The position numbers were made by a program, and so were the translations under genes. From Synechocystis sp. PCC 7509 (GTDB taxonomy: Bacteria > Cyanobacteriota > Cyanobacteriia > Cyanobacteriales > Chroococcidiopsidaceae), in contig NZ_ALVU02000001.1 of assembly GCF_000332075.2 (NCBI RefSeq), forward strand, positions 3,670,324-3,734,323: DNA of 64,000 nucleotides, read 5' to 3'. A model generated the notes under the pieces. That model had not been told where the DNA came from. It ran no database searches and was given only the letters and a program-made list of their open reading frames with translations. This document shows positions 7,693 to 19,000 of the stretch, one piece after another (the first letter of the stretch is position 1; every line of letters starts with the position of its first letter).

Positions 7693-10600
7693 GTGGTAAA
7701 TAATTTTCTATTTTCGCCTAGTAATGGGGATTATCAAGTCGGGGGAAATCTCCCGGTTGATGCTCCGACTTATGTTAAAAGACACGCTGACATCGAACTG
7801 TATAACAAGTTGCTGGCGGGAGAATTTTGTTATGTACTTAATTCTCGCCAAATGGGAAAATCTAGCTTGCGAGTGCAGGTTATGCACCAATTGCTTACTA
7901 ATAATATTGCTTGTGCGGTGGTCGATTTAACTACTATTGGCATAGAACAAGTTACTGTTGAGCAATGGTACGCTAGTTTAATCGCACTTTTAGTTAATAG
8001 TTTCAATTTAAAACTAAATTTGTCTGTTTGGTGGCGCGATCGCACTTTACTTTCTCCGGTACAACGTTGGAGTGAATTTGTAGAAACAATCCTATTAGTT
8101 GACATTAGTCAATCTATTGTAATTTTTATTGACGAAATTGATAGTGTTTTAAGTTTAAGGTTTCCGATTGAAGACTTCTTTGCGGCTATTCGTGCTTGCT
8201 ACAATCAACGCGCCGAAAAACCCGCTTATAATCGCTTAACTTTTGTCATGCTTGGGGTAGCAAATCCCGCCGACTTGATGCAAGATAAAAAGCGCACTCC
8301 TTTTAATATTGGACAAGCTATTGAACTACGAGGTTTTGAACTTGCAGAAGTTGAACCTTTAGAGAATAAAGTAATAACTAAATCGGTACTTCAAGCCCTA
8401 TTAAATTGGACTGGTGGGCAACCTTTTTTGACTCAAAAGCTATGTAAGTTAGTTGTACATTCTTCGGTAGTAATTACCGTAGGCGAGGAAGAATTAGCAA
8501 TTGAAAAAATAGTGCGATCGCAATTGCTCGAAAACTGGGAATCTCAAGACGATCCCACTCATTTGAAGACTATACGCGATCGCGTTTTAAAATCATCAAA
8601 ATCTGGTCAACTACTTGGACTTTACCAGCAAGTTTTAGTCAATAATACTGTGTTAGCTGATGATAGCTTTGAACAAATAGAATTGCGTTTATCGGGTTTA
8701 GTTGTTGAGAATAAAACGCATAATCAATCTGTAATTATAGTCTCTAATCGCATTTATGAAGAAGTTTTTAATAATAATTGGATATTAAAAGCTTTAGCAA
8801 ATTTGCGTCCTTACGGGGAAGCAATAGCCGTTTGGCTAACTACAAAAAATGAATCTTGGCTATTAAGAGGAAAAGCTTTACAGACGGCTCAAATTTGGGC
8901 AAAAAGCAAGAGTTTGAGCGATCAAGATTACTGGTTTTTGGATGCCAGCCGCGAGTTAGAAAACCGTGAATATCAAAAAGCTTTAGAAATAGAAAGACAA
9001 GCTAATCAAATATTAACTCAAGCACAGGAAAAAGCTCAGTTAGCTTTGATAGCAGAAAAAGAGTCAAATCAAAGATTAATTGCCACTCAAAAACAAATTA
9101 GACGTACAATTAAAGTTGGTTTTAGCATTTTGGTAGTAATTTCTACGATATCGGTAATTGTAGGTGGGCGAAGTTTATTATTATTAAAGCAAGCCGAAAA
9201 TCAAAACAGATTAGCAGAAGTTTCAAGATTGGTAGCAGCATCGCAATTGCTGCTGTTAAAACACGATCGCTTAGGAGCATTAATTGCCAGCATCAAAGCC
9301 GGGAAAAATGTTCAAAATACTGCTACAGATGATAATTTAAAAAATGAAATTATAAACACGCTACAACAAGCTGTTTACAGCATTCAAGAATTTAATCGTT
9401 TAGAAGGACATCTTGATAGTGTTAACGATGTTTCCTTTAGTCCTAATGGTCAAATTATTGCTTCTAGTAGCGCCGATGGCACAATTAAAACTTGGCGAAC
9501 TAATGGCAGTTTATCTAAAACTTTAATTGGTCATACGGGAGGCATAAATAGCATTAGTTTTAGTCCAGATAGTCAAGTAATTGCTTCCGCTAGTGATGAC
9601 AATACTATTAAACTTTGGCGCAACGATGGAATCAAAACTAAAACTCTGATTGGACACAAGCAACCCGTTGATAGTATTAGTTTTAGTCCTGACGGAAAGT
9701 TTATTGTTTCTGGTAGTTGGGATAATACAGTTAAACTTTGGCGTAGTAATGGCGAAGAAATTAAAACTACAATTCCTTTAAAACATCGCGGTGCAATATA
9801 TAGCGTTAGTGTTAGCGCGGATAGTGAAATTATTGCAAGTGCGGGACAAGCTGGCGATATTAAATTATGGACTCTTGACGGTAAAAATCGCACCACTTGG
9901 CAGGCACACAAAGACCAAGTTAATTATGTTAGTTTCAGTAAAAATCGCCAATTAATCGCCTCCGCTAGTAATGATGGCACAGTTAAACTATGGAAACTAG
10001 ACGGCACGTTGGTTAAAGTTTTAACTGGACATAAGGGCGCAGTTTATAGTAGTGCTTTTAGTCCCGACAATCAAACCATAGCCACCACAGGTAAAGATGG
10101 CACAGTTAAAGTGTGGCGGATGAAAGATTATACACAAATTAAAAATTTTCAAGCGCAAGGTAGAATTTATAGCGCAGGTTTTAGTCCAAATGGTGAAATA
10201 ATTGCTTCTGCAAGTTCCGATAATATAGTTAGACTTTGGAAATTAAATAACTTTTTGCGTCAAGACTTAGTAGGACATCGTGCGGAAGTCAATAGTATTG
10301 ATTTTAGTCCCAATAGTCAAAACCTCATCTCTGCAAGTCAAGACGGAACAATTAAACTTTGGCGAAGTAACGGGACTTTTGTCAAAACTATTGCCAAAGA
10401 TTCTAACTGGTTTACAAGCGTTAGTTTTAGTCCTAATGGTCAATTAATAGCCGCCTCCAACCGCAACAAAGCCGTGAAACTGTGGGATTCTCAAGCAAGA
10501 AGATTGTTAAAAACCCTAAATGGACACACTGCACCCGTTTATAGCGTTAGTTTCCATCCTAATAATCAAATATTGGCTTCAGGAAGCTACGATCGCACAA

Positions 10601-11220
10601 TCAAATTATGGAATACCAACGGCAAACTAATTCGTACCTTAACTGGTCATTTGGGACGAGTTTACAGCGTTGATTTTAGCTCGGACGGGCAGCTACTAGC
10701 GTCAGGAAGTAGCGATCGCACAATCAAATTATGGAGTACCAACGGCAAGCTAATTCGTACCTTAACGGGTCACAGAGGGCGGGTTTATAGCGTTGATTTT
10801 AGCCCCAATAGTCAGTTACTCGCTACCGTCAGCCAAGACGGTACAATCAAAATCTGGAATACTCGTAACGGCAAAGAAATTAGTAATTTGGTAGGACATC
10901 GAGGCGCGATTTATGGGGTTAGGTTTAGCCCGGATGGTGAAACGATTGCTTCTGGTGGTGACGATCGTATGGTTAAGCTTTGGGACTATCGTCAAGGTAA
11001 ATTACTAAAAACCTTTAGCGGACATCGTGCTGAAGTTAATAGTGTAAGTTTTAGCCCAAACGGTCAAATTTTAGCTTCCGTTGGTAGAGATAATATAGTA
11101 ATTTTGTGGAACTGGGATGTAGAATTTGAGCGCCTTTTGGAGCATAGTTGCAACTGGTTAGAGGACTATTTAGAGCATAATCCTAGCGTGGAAACGCGCG
11201 ATCGCTTTACTTGTAAATAG
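7693..11220 (+). CDS. AAA-like (AAA_35) ATPase with transmembrane segment and 14 WD40 repeats
   Basis: 1175 residues. Residues 1-370 are an AAA-like NTPase domain of the cyanobacterial family that opens with a conserved [15 protein letters not shown] block. Walker A (SRQMGKSS) is near residues 50-57 and Walker B (IVIFIDEID) near 141-149. A charged, coiled-coil-like stretch (about 425-470) leads to one transmembrane helix (about 474-496). WD40 repeats follow from about 569 to 1150; I count 14 GH-to-W/KLW units, enough for two seven-bladed propellers. The layout is that of a STAND-like sensor/switch ATPase with a propeller ligand-binding half on the other side of a membrane. The signal and effector are unknown. 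The following PPTase gene starts about 50 bp later. Confidence 0.88.
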   Translation: MVNNFLFSPSNGDYQVGGNLPVDAPTYVKRHADIELYNKLLAGEFCYVLNSRQMGKSSLRVQVMHQLLTNNIACAVVDLTTIGIEQVTVEQWYASLIALLVNSFNLKLNLSVWWRDRTLLSPVQRWSEFVETILLVDISQSIVIFIDEIDSVLSLRFPIEDFFAAIRACYNQRAEKPAYNRLTFVMLGVANPADLMQDKKRTPFNIGQAIELRGFELAEVEPLENKVITKSVLQALLNWTGGQPFLTQKLCKLVVHSSVVITVGEEELAIEKIVRSQLLENWESQDDPTHLKTIRDRVLKSSKSGQLLGLYQQVLVNNTVLADDSFEQIELRLSGLVVENKTHNQSVIIVSNRIYEEVFNNNWILKALANLRPYGEAIAVWLTTKNESWLLRGKALQTAQIWAKSKSLSDQDYWFLDASRELENREYQKALEIERQANQILTQAQEKAQLALIAEKESNQRLIATQKQIRRTIKVGFSILVVISTISVIVGGRSLLLLKQAENQNRLAEVSRLVAASQLLLLKHDRLGALIASIKAGKNVQNTATDDNLKNEIINTLQQAVYSIQEFNRLEGHLDSVNDVSFSPNGQIIASSSADGTIKTWRTNGSLSKTLIGHTGGINSISFSPDSQVIASASDDNTIKLWRNDGIKTKTLIGHKQPVDSISFSPDGKFIVSGSWDNTVKLWRSNGEEIKTTIPLKHRGAIYSVSVSADSEIIASAGQAGDIKLWTLDGKNRTTWQAHKDQVNYVSFSKNRQLIASASNDGTVKLWKLDGTLVKVLTGHKGAVYSSAFSPDNQTIATTGKDGTVKVWRMKDYTQIKNFQAQGRIYSAGFSPNGEIIASASSDNIVRLWKLNNFLRQDLVGHRAEVNSIDFSPNSQNLISASQDGTIKLWRSNGTFVKTIAKDSNWFTSVSFSPNGQLIAASNRNKAVKLWDSQARRLLKTLNGHTAPVYSVSFHPNNQILASGSYDRTIKLWNTNGKLIRTLTGHLGRVYSVDFSSDGQLLASGSSDRTIKLWSTNGKLIRTLTGHRGRVYSVDFSPNSQLLATVSQDGTIKIWNTRNGKEISNLVGHRGAIYGVRFSPDGETIASGGDDRMVKLWDYRQGKLLKTFSGHRAEVNSVSFSPNGQILASVGRDNIVILWNWDVEFERLLEHSCNWLEDYLEHNPSVETRDRFTCK

Positions 11221-11268
11221 TAGTCTTACCCAAAAATGGAGATATTTAGAAAAGAGGAAAGTTTTGCA

Positions 11269-11979
11269 ATGGTAATGCTCGATTGCAAGTGGCAGTTATC
11301 ACCAAGCCAGTTAGTAGCTAATAAAAATGAAGTTCATATCTGGCGCTCTAACCTCAATTTACCTACTGAAAAAGTAGATATACTAGCTCAAACTTTATCT
11401 ACCGACGAGCGCCAAAGATCAAAAAAGTTTCACTTTGAGCAAGATAGGCAAAGGTTTACTGTGGCGCGGGGATTGCTGAGGACGATTTTGGGTAACTATT
11501 TGAGCATACCCGCCGATCTTATAGAGTTTAGTTATGGGCAACACGGGAAGCCGGAAATTAAAGCTACTCCGTTGCGGTTTAACTTGTCGCACTCCCAAAA
11601 TTTAGTTTTGTATGCCATAACGTGCGATCGCAATTTGGGGATAGATTTAGAATTTATCCGCCCAGTTACGGAAGCTGAACACATTGCCAAGCGGTATTTT
11701 TCACCGCGCGAAAATGCAGGTTTTCAAGCTCTTTCCCCCGATCAAAAACCTACAGGCTTTTTTCACCACTGGACGCGCAAAGAAGCTTATTTAAAGGCTG
11801 TAGGGGCTGGTTTAGCGGCGGGTAACGATGATTTTGACGAAACTGTAGCCACAGAGAGCGATCGCGCCCATCGTTGGTTTTTGCGCTCTTTTGTTCCTGC
11901 CCCAAATTACTTAGCTACGGTAGCTGTAGAAGGCAACGGTTGGGATATTTTCTATCTAGAACCATCCTTCTTGCTCTAA
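11269..11979 (+). CDS. Sfp/HetI-type 4'-phosphopantetheinyl transferase
   Basis: It transfers the phosphopantetheine arm of CoA to the serine of carrier proteins. The motifs GIDLEFIRP and WTRKEAYLKAVGAGL, with the Mg2+-binding D and E residues, are present. I place the start at 11269, because AGAGGAAA lies 8 nt upstream; an in-frame ATG at 11236 lacks a ribosome site and would add 11 residues. The resulting 236 residues match the HetI-like group. It is the only such enzyme in the window and is the likely activator of the NRPS carrier domains encoded 4-16 kb downstream. Its last 24 bases overlap the convergent HEAT gene. Confidence 0.9.
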   Translation: MVMLDCKWQLSPSQLVANKNEVHIWRSNLNLPTEKVDILAQTLSTDERQRSKKFHFEQDRQRFTVARGLLRTILGNYLSIPADLIEFSYGQHGKPEIKATPLRFNLSHSQNLVLYAITCDRNLGIDLEFIRPVTEAEHIAKRYFSPRENAGFQALSPDQKPTGFFHHWTRKEAYLKAVGAGLAAGNDDFDETVATESDRAHRWFLRSFVPAPNYLATVAVEGNGWDIFYLEPSFLL

Positions 11980-12714
11980 AGTTTCAATTAGCTGCAAGCC
12001 ACGCGGATCGCCCACGCCTAATAAGGAAGCTTTGGCATCTTCTCTAACTCCCAAGTCTTCATCTTCGGCAAAAGCTTGAATTAAAGCATCGATTGCAGTA
12101 GCGTAAACAACGTTAGAAGGCAATTCGCGGCACAGTTGCCCGATCGCCCAGGCGCAATTACTCCTTACTGCACCTACAGGATCTGTTACTAAAGCTTCAA
12201 CTAAGGGCGGAATTGCGCCGACAACCCCCTCATAACTTACCAGTGCCATCTGCGCCAACGAACTCGCCGCCCACAAGCGCACGGCAGAAATATCAGTTTT
12301 TAAGGCAACAGCAAGAGGCATTAAGGATCGGCGATCGCGGCAGTTTCCCAAAGCCCACACGATGCCTTTACGGACGTAGCCATTCCAATCAATGTTTAAC
12401 TGCGCGATTAGCGGTTCTACAGCGTCCGGGTGGGGGTTGCGCCCAATTGCGTAAGCTGCACTAACTCTAACTAAAGGGCAAGTATCGGTTAAAAGGTGAA
12501 TAAGATGAGGGGTAGCGCGTTTGTCTTCTAGTTCACAAAAAGCCCGTGCTGCTAACATCCTTTGCTGAGTTTGCGGATCTTCTAGCAGGGCTAACATTGC
12601 GTCAGGATTTGGTTTATATTCCTCAACTTCTGCTGTTAGAGGTTCAAGGCGATCTAGAGGGCTTTCTAAGTCTTCCCCGTCAAGTAAGCTGATTAAATCT
12701 TCGTCGTCATACAT
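11956..12714 (-). CDS. HEAT-repeat protein (PBS-lyase HEAT-like)
   Basis: 252 residues. A short acidic N terminus (DDEDLISLLDGEDLES) is followed by five or six HEAT-like helical pairs from about residue 45 to the end (for example VRVSAAYAIGRNPHPDAVEPL). The repeats resemble the CpcE/PBS-lyase type, but the protein lacks anything that identifies a phycobilin lyase. Such proteins act as scaffolds. It shares 24 bp with the 3' end of the convergent PPTase gene. Confidence 0.8.
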   Translation of the reverse strand: MYDDEDLISLLDGEDLESPLDRLEPLTAEVEEYKPNPDAMLALLEDPQTQQRMLAARAFCELEDKRATPHLIHLLTDTCPLVRVSAAYAIGRNPHPDAVEPLIAQLNIDWNGYVRKGIVWALGNCRDRRSLMPLAVALKTDISAVRLWAASSLAQMALVSYEGVVGAIPPLVEALVTDPVGAVRSNCAWAIGQLCRELPSNVVYATAIDALIQAFAEDEDLGVREDAKASLLGVGDPRGLQLIETLEQEGWF

Positions 12715-12764
12715 AACTATTCAAGCTACCACAACCAAAGCGCTGTTAGCTTTGTTTAGTATAT

Positions 12765-13220
12765 CTATTTCAGTGGTTTTACCATCGATAGCGATCGCGT
12801 TTGATAGCCCAACTGGTTGTAAAGATTTTTGGCAAAGTCATTAGTTTGAAATACTTGCAACTCAATTGCGGGAAATCCTTTAGTAATTGCCCAAGTTTCT
12901 ACTTGGTTCATTAAAGCTCTAGCAATGCCTTTTCGTCTATGTTCTGGGTTGACGTAGAGTAAAAAAATATGAGCAATGCGATCGCTTGTTATTTGATCTA
13001 TCGCGTTTCCTGCCCATACACAAGCTACCGCAGCATCGCTATCTGAACTTACCCACCATAAAGGCGTTTCTCTAGATAAATATTGCTCCACTGTTAGGGC
13101 TAAATGAGAAAAATCTTGCTTTGGGGCTAGTTCCTGGTAAGTTTTTTGCATAAACTTGGCTAGCAATGCTCGATCTAAGCTCGATCCAGCCCGAACTTGA
13201 TAACCTGATATTAGTTCCAC
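12765..13220 (-). CDS. GNAT family N-acetyltransferase
   Basis: 151 residues. The acetyl-CoA binding loop is HRRKGIARALMNQVE (about 113-127), preceded by the beta-4 strand IAHIFLLYVNPEH, and NDFAKNLYNQLGYQ is a standard GNAT C-terminal motif. The acceptor substrate is unknown. It lies 5 bp downstream of a small membrane-protein gene on the same strand, so the two are likely co-transcribed. Confidence 0.88.
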   Translation of the reverse strand: MELISGYQVRAGSSLDRALLAKFMQKTYQELAPKQDFSHLALTVEQYLSRETPLWWVSSDSDAAVACVWAGNAIDQITSDRIAHIFLLYVNPEHRRKGIARALMNQVETWAITKGFPAIELQVFQTNDFAKNLYNQLGYQTRSLSMVKPLK

Positions 13221-13225
13221 ATTAT

Positions 13226-13465
13226 TTAGTTAATAGTCATGCGGAATTGATCGGACAGTGCCAAATCATCCGGTATGCCTTTTACCAACATAGAAAGCCC
13301 TGGAGGTAATTGCACGTTGGCTTTTTGGGGTGAATTAATTTCTTCAATTGGCGCGGGTGCAGCCATATCGCTAGGAAGAAAGATCCGGGCGCTAACTGCT
13401 ACAAGCGCTACAAAAAACACAAACACGATCGCAAAAGGAAGCACGTATTGACGGAAGATAGCCAT
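13226..13465 (-). CDS. Small single-pass membrane protein, function unknown
   Basis: 79 residues. An N-terminal hydrophobic helix (about 8-30) is followed by a Pro/Ala-rich linker and a short hydrophilic tail. It lies 5 bp before the GNAT gene and about 80 bp after the AmpG-like transporter, all on the minus strand. It looks like one of the short single-helix proteins conserved in cyanobacteria, but I cannot name the family. Confidence 0.7.
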   Translation of the reverse strand: MAIFRQYVLPFAIVFVFFVALVAVSARIFLPSDMAAPAPIEEINSPQKANVQLPPGLSMLVKGIPDDLALSDQFRMTIN

Positions 13466-13546
13466 GTTGGTAGCCGAGGAAAAGCAATAATATGAGAACT
13501 TAGCTAAAGAATTGTTAAGCCTTCTTTTATCCTACAACTTAATTTA

Positions 13547-15040
13547 TTAATAATCATCATCATTTAAACCTGGTTTTGCCATAGCAATCGGCGGAGAATT
13601 CCAAGGCGCAATAAAAGGTAAAAGTACCAACCCTGGCAAAGCAGCTACGATAGAAAGTAAGAAAAATGTTGACCATCCGGTAACAACGGCTAATTGTCCG
13701 GCGGGGGCGGAGATGATATCACGACTAATAGCGACTAAGCTTGAAAATAAGGCAAATTGGGTTGTTGTAAAGCTGTGGTTGCAAAGACTCATCAAATAGG
13801 CAACGGTAACAACGGTAATTAAACCCGCACACAAATTCTCAATGTTGATTGCTAAAACTAGCAAAGAATAATTTTTTCCGGCGATCGCCAAAGCATAATA
13901 ACCTAAGTTACTAACTAACTGGAGAATCCCAAAAATCCACAAGGCGCGATTCATACCAATTTTAGTTAGAATAGCGCCCCCGGCTAACACCCCTACTGTT
14001 GTAGCAAAAAAGCCCATTCCGCCTTGAATTGCGCCAATGTCAGTTTTTGAAAAGCCGATTTCTTGGAGAAATAAGTTTGCAGTAATTCCAACTAAAGAGT
14101 CCCCCAGTTTGTAAAGCAAGATAAAAGCTAAAATTAAACTTGCTTGAGTGACTCCAAAACGCCCGAAAAACTCTTGAAAAGGTAGAACCACCGCGTCTTG
14201 TAAGGATTGTGGCGGGCGACTTTCGGTAACGTTATTAAGTTGCTTTTTCGGTAATATAAAAGCTGCAACTATCCAAAAAACGAGTAAACCTGCGATCGGC
14301 AAATATAATTTATCTAAAGAGAGATAGCCTGTAATTAATCCGCCGATTAAGCCTGCCAGGAGTAAAGCAAATAATAAAAGAAAAATTCCATCTTTGGCTG
14401 ATATAGGTGCAGAACTTTGTTCGCCTTCTAGCACGGGTTCGGTAGGCGCAAATAAAGTCGCAATTATGCCAATGCCCATAAAAGCCGCCATGATTAAGTA
14501 AACGGCATTCCAAGAAATATAATCGGCTAAAACAAAAGCTAAAAAGCCCGTTACTAGCAGCGCCATCCGGTAGCCTAGCACCCAAACCGATGCACCTGCA
14601 CCCGCCTCAAGGGGCGATAAAACATCTGTGCGGTAGGCATCGCCAGCAATGTCTTGAGTAGCGCTTAAAAATGTAATGATTAGGGCGATAATTGCCAGTA
14701 TTTGTAAGGATTGAAGGTTTTGGGAGGGTTGTTGTAATGCCATAGTGGCGATCGCTAATACTAACCCGATTTGAGTTATGATTAGCCAACTGCGTCTTCG
14801 TCCTAGAAATGGTGGCACAAAGCGGTCTAATAACGGCGACCATAAAAACTTAAGGGAGTAAGGAACGCCAACTAGACTAAATAGAGTAATTGTCCCTAAG
14901 TCAATCTTCGCGTCTTGCATCCATAGTTGCAGAGTTTTACTGGTGAGAAATAAAGGTAAACCAGAGGAAAAGCCCAAAAATAGCAAAACTGCCATTTTGC
15001 GGCTTTGAAAAACTTGTAAAAAATTGCGCGTTGGATTCAC
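13547..15040 (-). CDS. AmpG-like major facilitator superfamily permease
   Basis: 497 residues with 12 or more hydrophobic helices. The N-terminal block LGFSSGLPLFLTSKTLQLWM and the loop LKFLWSPLLDRF followed by GRRRSWL are the hallmark of AmpG-type MFS proteins, which import anhydromuropeptides released during peptidoglycan turnover. Cyanobacterial members have not been assigned a substrate with certainty, so muropeptide recycling is inferred. The start ATG at 15040 fits the family N terminus. Confidence 0.85.
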   Translation of the reverse strand: MNPTRNFLQVFQSRKMAVLLFLGFSSGLPLFLTSKTLQLWMQDAKIDLGTITLFSLVGVPYSLKFLWSPLLDRFVPPFLGRRRSWLIITQIGLVLAIATMALQQPSQNLQSLQILAIIALIITFLSATQDIAGDAYRTDVLSPLEAGAGASVWVLGYRMALLVTGFLAFVLADYISWNAVYLIMAAFMGIGIIATLFAPTEPVLEGEQSSAPISAKDGIFLLLFALLLAGLIGGLITGYLSLDKLYLPIAGLLVFWIVAAFILPKKQLNNVTESRPPQSLQDAVVLPFQEFFGRFGVTQASLILAFILLYKLGDSLVGITANLFLQEIGFSKTDIGAIQGGMGFFATTVGVLAGGAILTKIGMNRALWIFGILQLVSNLGYYALAIAGKNYSLLVLAINIENLCAGLITVVTVAYLMSLCNHSFTTTQFALFSSLVAISRDIISAPAGQLAVVTGWSTFFLLSIVAALPGLVLLPFIAPWNSPPIAMAKPGLNDDDY

Positions 15041-15148
15041 TTGCGAAAAACCCCTGACTGAGCATAACTTTAGGCTGAAGTCATGATGCCATAGTGGGGG
15101 TTAATTGAATAATGCAATACTTGGAGATCCCCTAACCCACGACAATAT

Positions 15149-15178
15149 AGTAGGGGCGCAGTGCATTGCGCCCCTACT
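15149..15178. repeat. Palindromic repeat, family A (GTAGGGGCGCA type)
   Basis: AGTAGGGGCGCA and its complement flank a short centre and form a near-perfect 30-bp palindrome. A second copy is at 60566-60591, and a variant lies inside nrtC at 49121-49146. It lies in the gap between thf1 and the AmpG-like gene. It is a REP-like dispersed palindrome rather than a standard terminator, as no T run follows on either strand. Confidence 0.8.
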
Positions 15179-15200
15179 CTTAAAAATGGGGGGAAATGTT

Positions 15201-15926
15201 TTAAGAGGCGGTATCTTGAGGTTTATCGGAGGATTTAGCAGCAAGCGCCGCTTGTTGTTCATCGGCTTTTTTTTGTCGCTTTTTGCGTTCGGCGGCTAAC
15301 ATATCTTCCATGACAATTAAAGCTTGGTTCATTTTTTCGACGTTAGCGCGATACAACTCTAGGTCTTTGTTGAGTTTGTCTTCGGGTAAGTGCAAGCTAC
15401 TAGAAATTTGCTTGAAAGCTTCTACACGCTTAGTTTCATCTTTAACTAATTCGGGGTCGGATAATTCTAGTAAACTAAATACACCGATCGCAAATAAACG
15501 GCTGTATTTGAATTTTTGATTGGTGGCAATTTGTTTAATTTGTTCTTGTAAGTCGCTATAACCATCTATAGGCTTTTCACTACTTAGCCATTGCATTAAG
15601 TCTTGGGATGACAAACTTTTAGCAAAGCTTCCTAATCTTTCCGCATCTTGGCGATATTGATGAGGATCGGTATTTATAGCTTGACATAGAGCTTGAAAAA
15701 TTGAGTCTTTATCCCGTTCTGGTTGATAGCCTTGCATAAAGCGCTCGTAGGAAGTCACCACACCTAGCGCGTATATGGGGTTGTAGCTAAAATCAGCGTT
15801 GACAGAGAGTAAGTGCATTTCTACCATTAATTCCTCAACCACGCGGCGATAAATAGTGTTTATCGGGCGAGTGTGAGTAGAATAGAAAGCTCTTTTGGTA
15901 TCGGAAACAGTACGAACGGTATTCAC
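15201..15926 (-). CDS. thf1: Thylakoid formation protein Thf1 (Psb29)
   Basis: 241 residues. It opens with VRTVSDTKRAFYSTHTRPIN and the conserved block YNPIYALGVVTSYERFM, both diagnostic of Thf1/Psb29. The C-terminal third is a charged helix (LYRANVEKMNQALIVMEDML) ending in a Lys/Gln/Ala-rich tail. The protein associates with photosystem II and FtsH proteases and is needed for PSII repair and thylakoid biogenesis. Single gene, full length. Confidence 0.95.
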   Translation of the reverse strand: MNTVRTVSDTKRAFYSTHTRPINTIYRRVVEELMVEMHLLSVNADFSYNPIYALGVVTSYERFMQGYQPERDKDSIFQALCQAINTDPHQYRQDAERLGSFAKSLSSQDLMQWLSSEKPIDGYSDLQEQIKQIATNQKFKYSRLFAIGVFSLLELSDPELVKDETKRVEAFKQISSSLHLPEDKLNKDLELYRANVEKMNQALIVMEDMLAAERKKRQKKADEQQAALAAKSSDKPQDTAS

Positions 15927-16001
15927 AGGTTGAGAATTAACGGGAGACGTATATATTATTGTCTCGCTTTAGGGCGACTTTGCCAAGGGAAGATGTTTTA
16001 C

Positions 16002-19000
16002 TCAAGCAGTCAAATACTTGTTCAATTGTTTGGCTAAGGCTTGGACGTTGGGAGTTTTGAGCATTGTTAGATGATTTCCAGGTATAGAGTGTAATTCAAC
16101 AGAGTTTGTCAGTTGACTCCAGCCTAAAGTTGTGTCAGTCGTGGTTAGGGGTTCGTTGCTTTTGAATAATGCGATCGCGCCTGGGTAACTTTGGGGTGCA
16201 TAATTTACTGTAGCTTGGCTATTTGCCCAAAAAATCCGCATTATCCGCTCAATTGTTAGTTCGTCTAGCATTCGCAATCTAGTTTCTTGGGGGAAAAGGC
16301 TATTAACAGTTGCTTTTTCTAGTAAGGAAGTCCAACCATGAGGAGAAAAAATTTGCTTGAGGTAGGAATCGCAAATTAGCTCCCAGTAATCTAGTACAAA
16401 GGGATAAATAGAACCGGGTACAGTGGTAATAAGAAAATTCAAACTCTCCCAAATTGACGGTTGATTGCTGGGTATTGGTGCAAGGGTATCGAAAATTGCC
16501 AGTTTACTTACTGTTTCTCCTGCTTGGTGCAATTGTTGCGCCATTTCAAACGCAACTAAACCGCCAAAAGACCAGCCACCTAGTTGATACGCGCCTTTTG
16601 GTTGAATTTGACGCAAGGCTTTAATATAACAAGTTGCCATTTCTGCAATGCTGGTTAGTGGTGGCTGCAAACCGTCTAAACCGCAGGGTTGGAGGGCGTA
16701 AAATGGTTGATTTTTGCCTAAATGGGTTGCTAATTCGTAGTAGGGTAAAACAACGCCGAAAATAGGATGAATGCAGAAAAATGGTGTTTTAGCGCCTTGG
16801 GGTTGAAGCGGGACTATAGGCGACCAAATATAGTTTTTCTCGATATTTGGCGCGAATTGTTCGACGGTTGGCGCACTAAAAAGGGCGGATAAAGGTAGGT
16901 TTTGATGGAAATGTTGGTTTATTTGGTCTAATAGTTGAATTGCTAGTAGAGAATCTCCACCTAGTTCAAAAAAGCTGTCTTGTATTCCTACTTGCTCAAG
17001 TTTAAGAGTTTGCGCCCAAAATGTTGTTAAGGTCGATTCTGTGGCATTGCGAGGCGCTACAAAAGATTTGTTTGTAGAGATATTTGGGCTTTTTAGAGCA
17101 TTTCGGTCTACTTTCCCGTTGGGTGTTAAGGGTAGCGATGACAGGATAACGAAAGCTGAAGGGATGGAATAATTGGGTAATTTTTCTTTGAGAAAGTCGC
17201 TTAATTGAGCGGTGGAAAGGTTTAAGTTGGGATGAAAGACTATATAAGCTACCAGTTGAGTATTAGCAGCAGTTTCTTGAGTAATTACGGTGACGGCTTG
17301 AATTGCTGGATGTTGTAGCAACAAGCTTTCAATTTCTCCTAACTCTATCCGATAGCCGCGAATTTTAACTTGGTGGTCGATGCGTCCTAAAAATTCTAAT
17401 TTTCCGTTAGGGAGATAGCGGACTAAATCGCCAGTTTTGTAAAATTTTGGCGGTGAGACGTTGCATTGCAACGTCTCTACAAAAGGGTTGGGAATAAAAC
17501 TTTTAGCGGTTAATTCAGGACGATTGAGATAGCCTCGCGCTATACCTACTCCACCGATATATAATTCGCCGGGAATGCCTATAGGGACGGGTTGATAATT
17601 AGAGTCTAGAACGTAAACTTGGGTGTTAGCGATCGCATTTCCTATAGAAATACTATCCCCAATCTCTGCAATAGTTGACCAGATACTTGTCTCTGTTAAT
17701 CCGTAAGCATTAAATAATCGTCTGTTTTTTGTCCATTTCTCTATGTCTCCCGTCCAAGCTTCCCCCGCTAAAATTAGGGTTTGCAATGCTGGTAATTGTT
17801 CCGCTACAAGGGTTGTTAGGACTGCTGGGGGCAAGGTAGCGTGGGTAATGGAGTGGTAACGCAAATAAGTAGTTAAAGATGCTCCTAGACGCGATTTCTC
17901 TGGGATTAAGTAAAGACTTGCGCCGTTAGCTAATCCCATAACTATTTCAAAAATAGACGCATCAAAGCTAATTGAGGCAAATTGTAAAATCCGATGTTGC
18001 GGTTTGAGGTCAAAAGTCTGTCTCTGTGCGTGGATTACATTACTTAGTCCTCGATGTTCGATTAAAACACCCTTGGGTTGTCCTGTTGAACCAGAAGTAT
18101 AGATTGCATAAGCAAGATTTGCCGCTTTTACAGGACTTGTAGGATTATATTTATTTTGGAGTGCGATCGCCAAATCCTCAATAAAAACTAATTTATGCTC
18201 CCACTCCTCGGTAAATAAAGAGTTTTGAGTTATTAAAATAGTTATTTGCGAATCTTCCAGCATAAAGCGCGATCGCGCTTTGGGATATTCTGGATCTATT
18301 GGTAAATAAGCACCCCCAGCTTTGAGTATTCCTAAAATTGCGATAATTATTAACGGCGACTTTTCTAAACAAATCCCGACAATTACATCGGGTACAACTC
18401 CTAGGTTTTGTAAGTGATGGGCGATTTGGTTGCTTTGTTCGTTTAATTGCTGGTAGGTAATTTGCTCGTTATTGTGTACAAGTGCGATCGCACTAGGATT
18501 ATTATTTACTTGTTCCTCAAATATTTGCTGGATGCACTTATCGGGATAGTTTTGTTGCGTATTATTCCAGTCAATAAGTAACTGTTGGCGTTCGGTGGCG
18601 GTTAAAATGGGTAATTCGGCTAGTGTTTGCTGGGGATTATAAATAATTCCTGCTAGTAGAGTTTGCAAGTGTCCAGCCATGCGGAGGATTGTAGAGCGAT
18701 CGCATAAATCGGTACTATAAGTTATCTGTGCCTCTAATCCGGCGGAACTTTCCCAAAAATTCAACTCTAAATCTAACTTACTTGTGCCATTTTCAATCTC
18801 AAAGGGATTTAGGGTAAGTTCAGGTAATTCTAAGGCTGTAATCGGCGTGTTTTGCAGAGATATCGCTACTTGAAATAAGGGATGTTTGCTTAAATCTCGC
18901 GCTGGTTGAAGTTCTTGTACTAGCTTCTCAAAGGGTAAATCTTGATGGGCGTAAGCGTCTATTGTTACTTGTTTTACTTTTGCTAATAATTCTAAAAAAG

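Noticed and set aside
6660-7695. Similar segments GTAACTAT...TTTTGTG before the 6712 and 7693 genes
   Set aside because: Only about 20 of 26 positions agree, both AT-rich; insufficient for a shared regulatory element.
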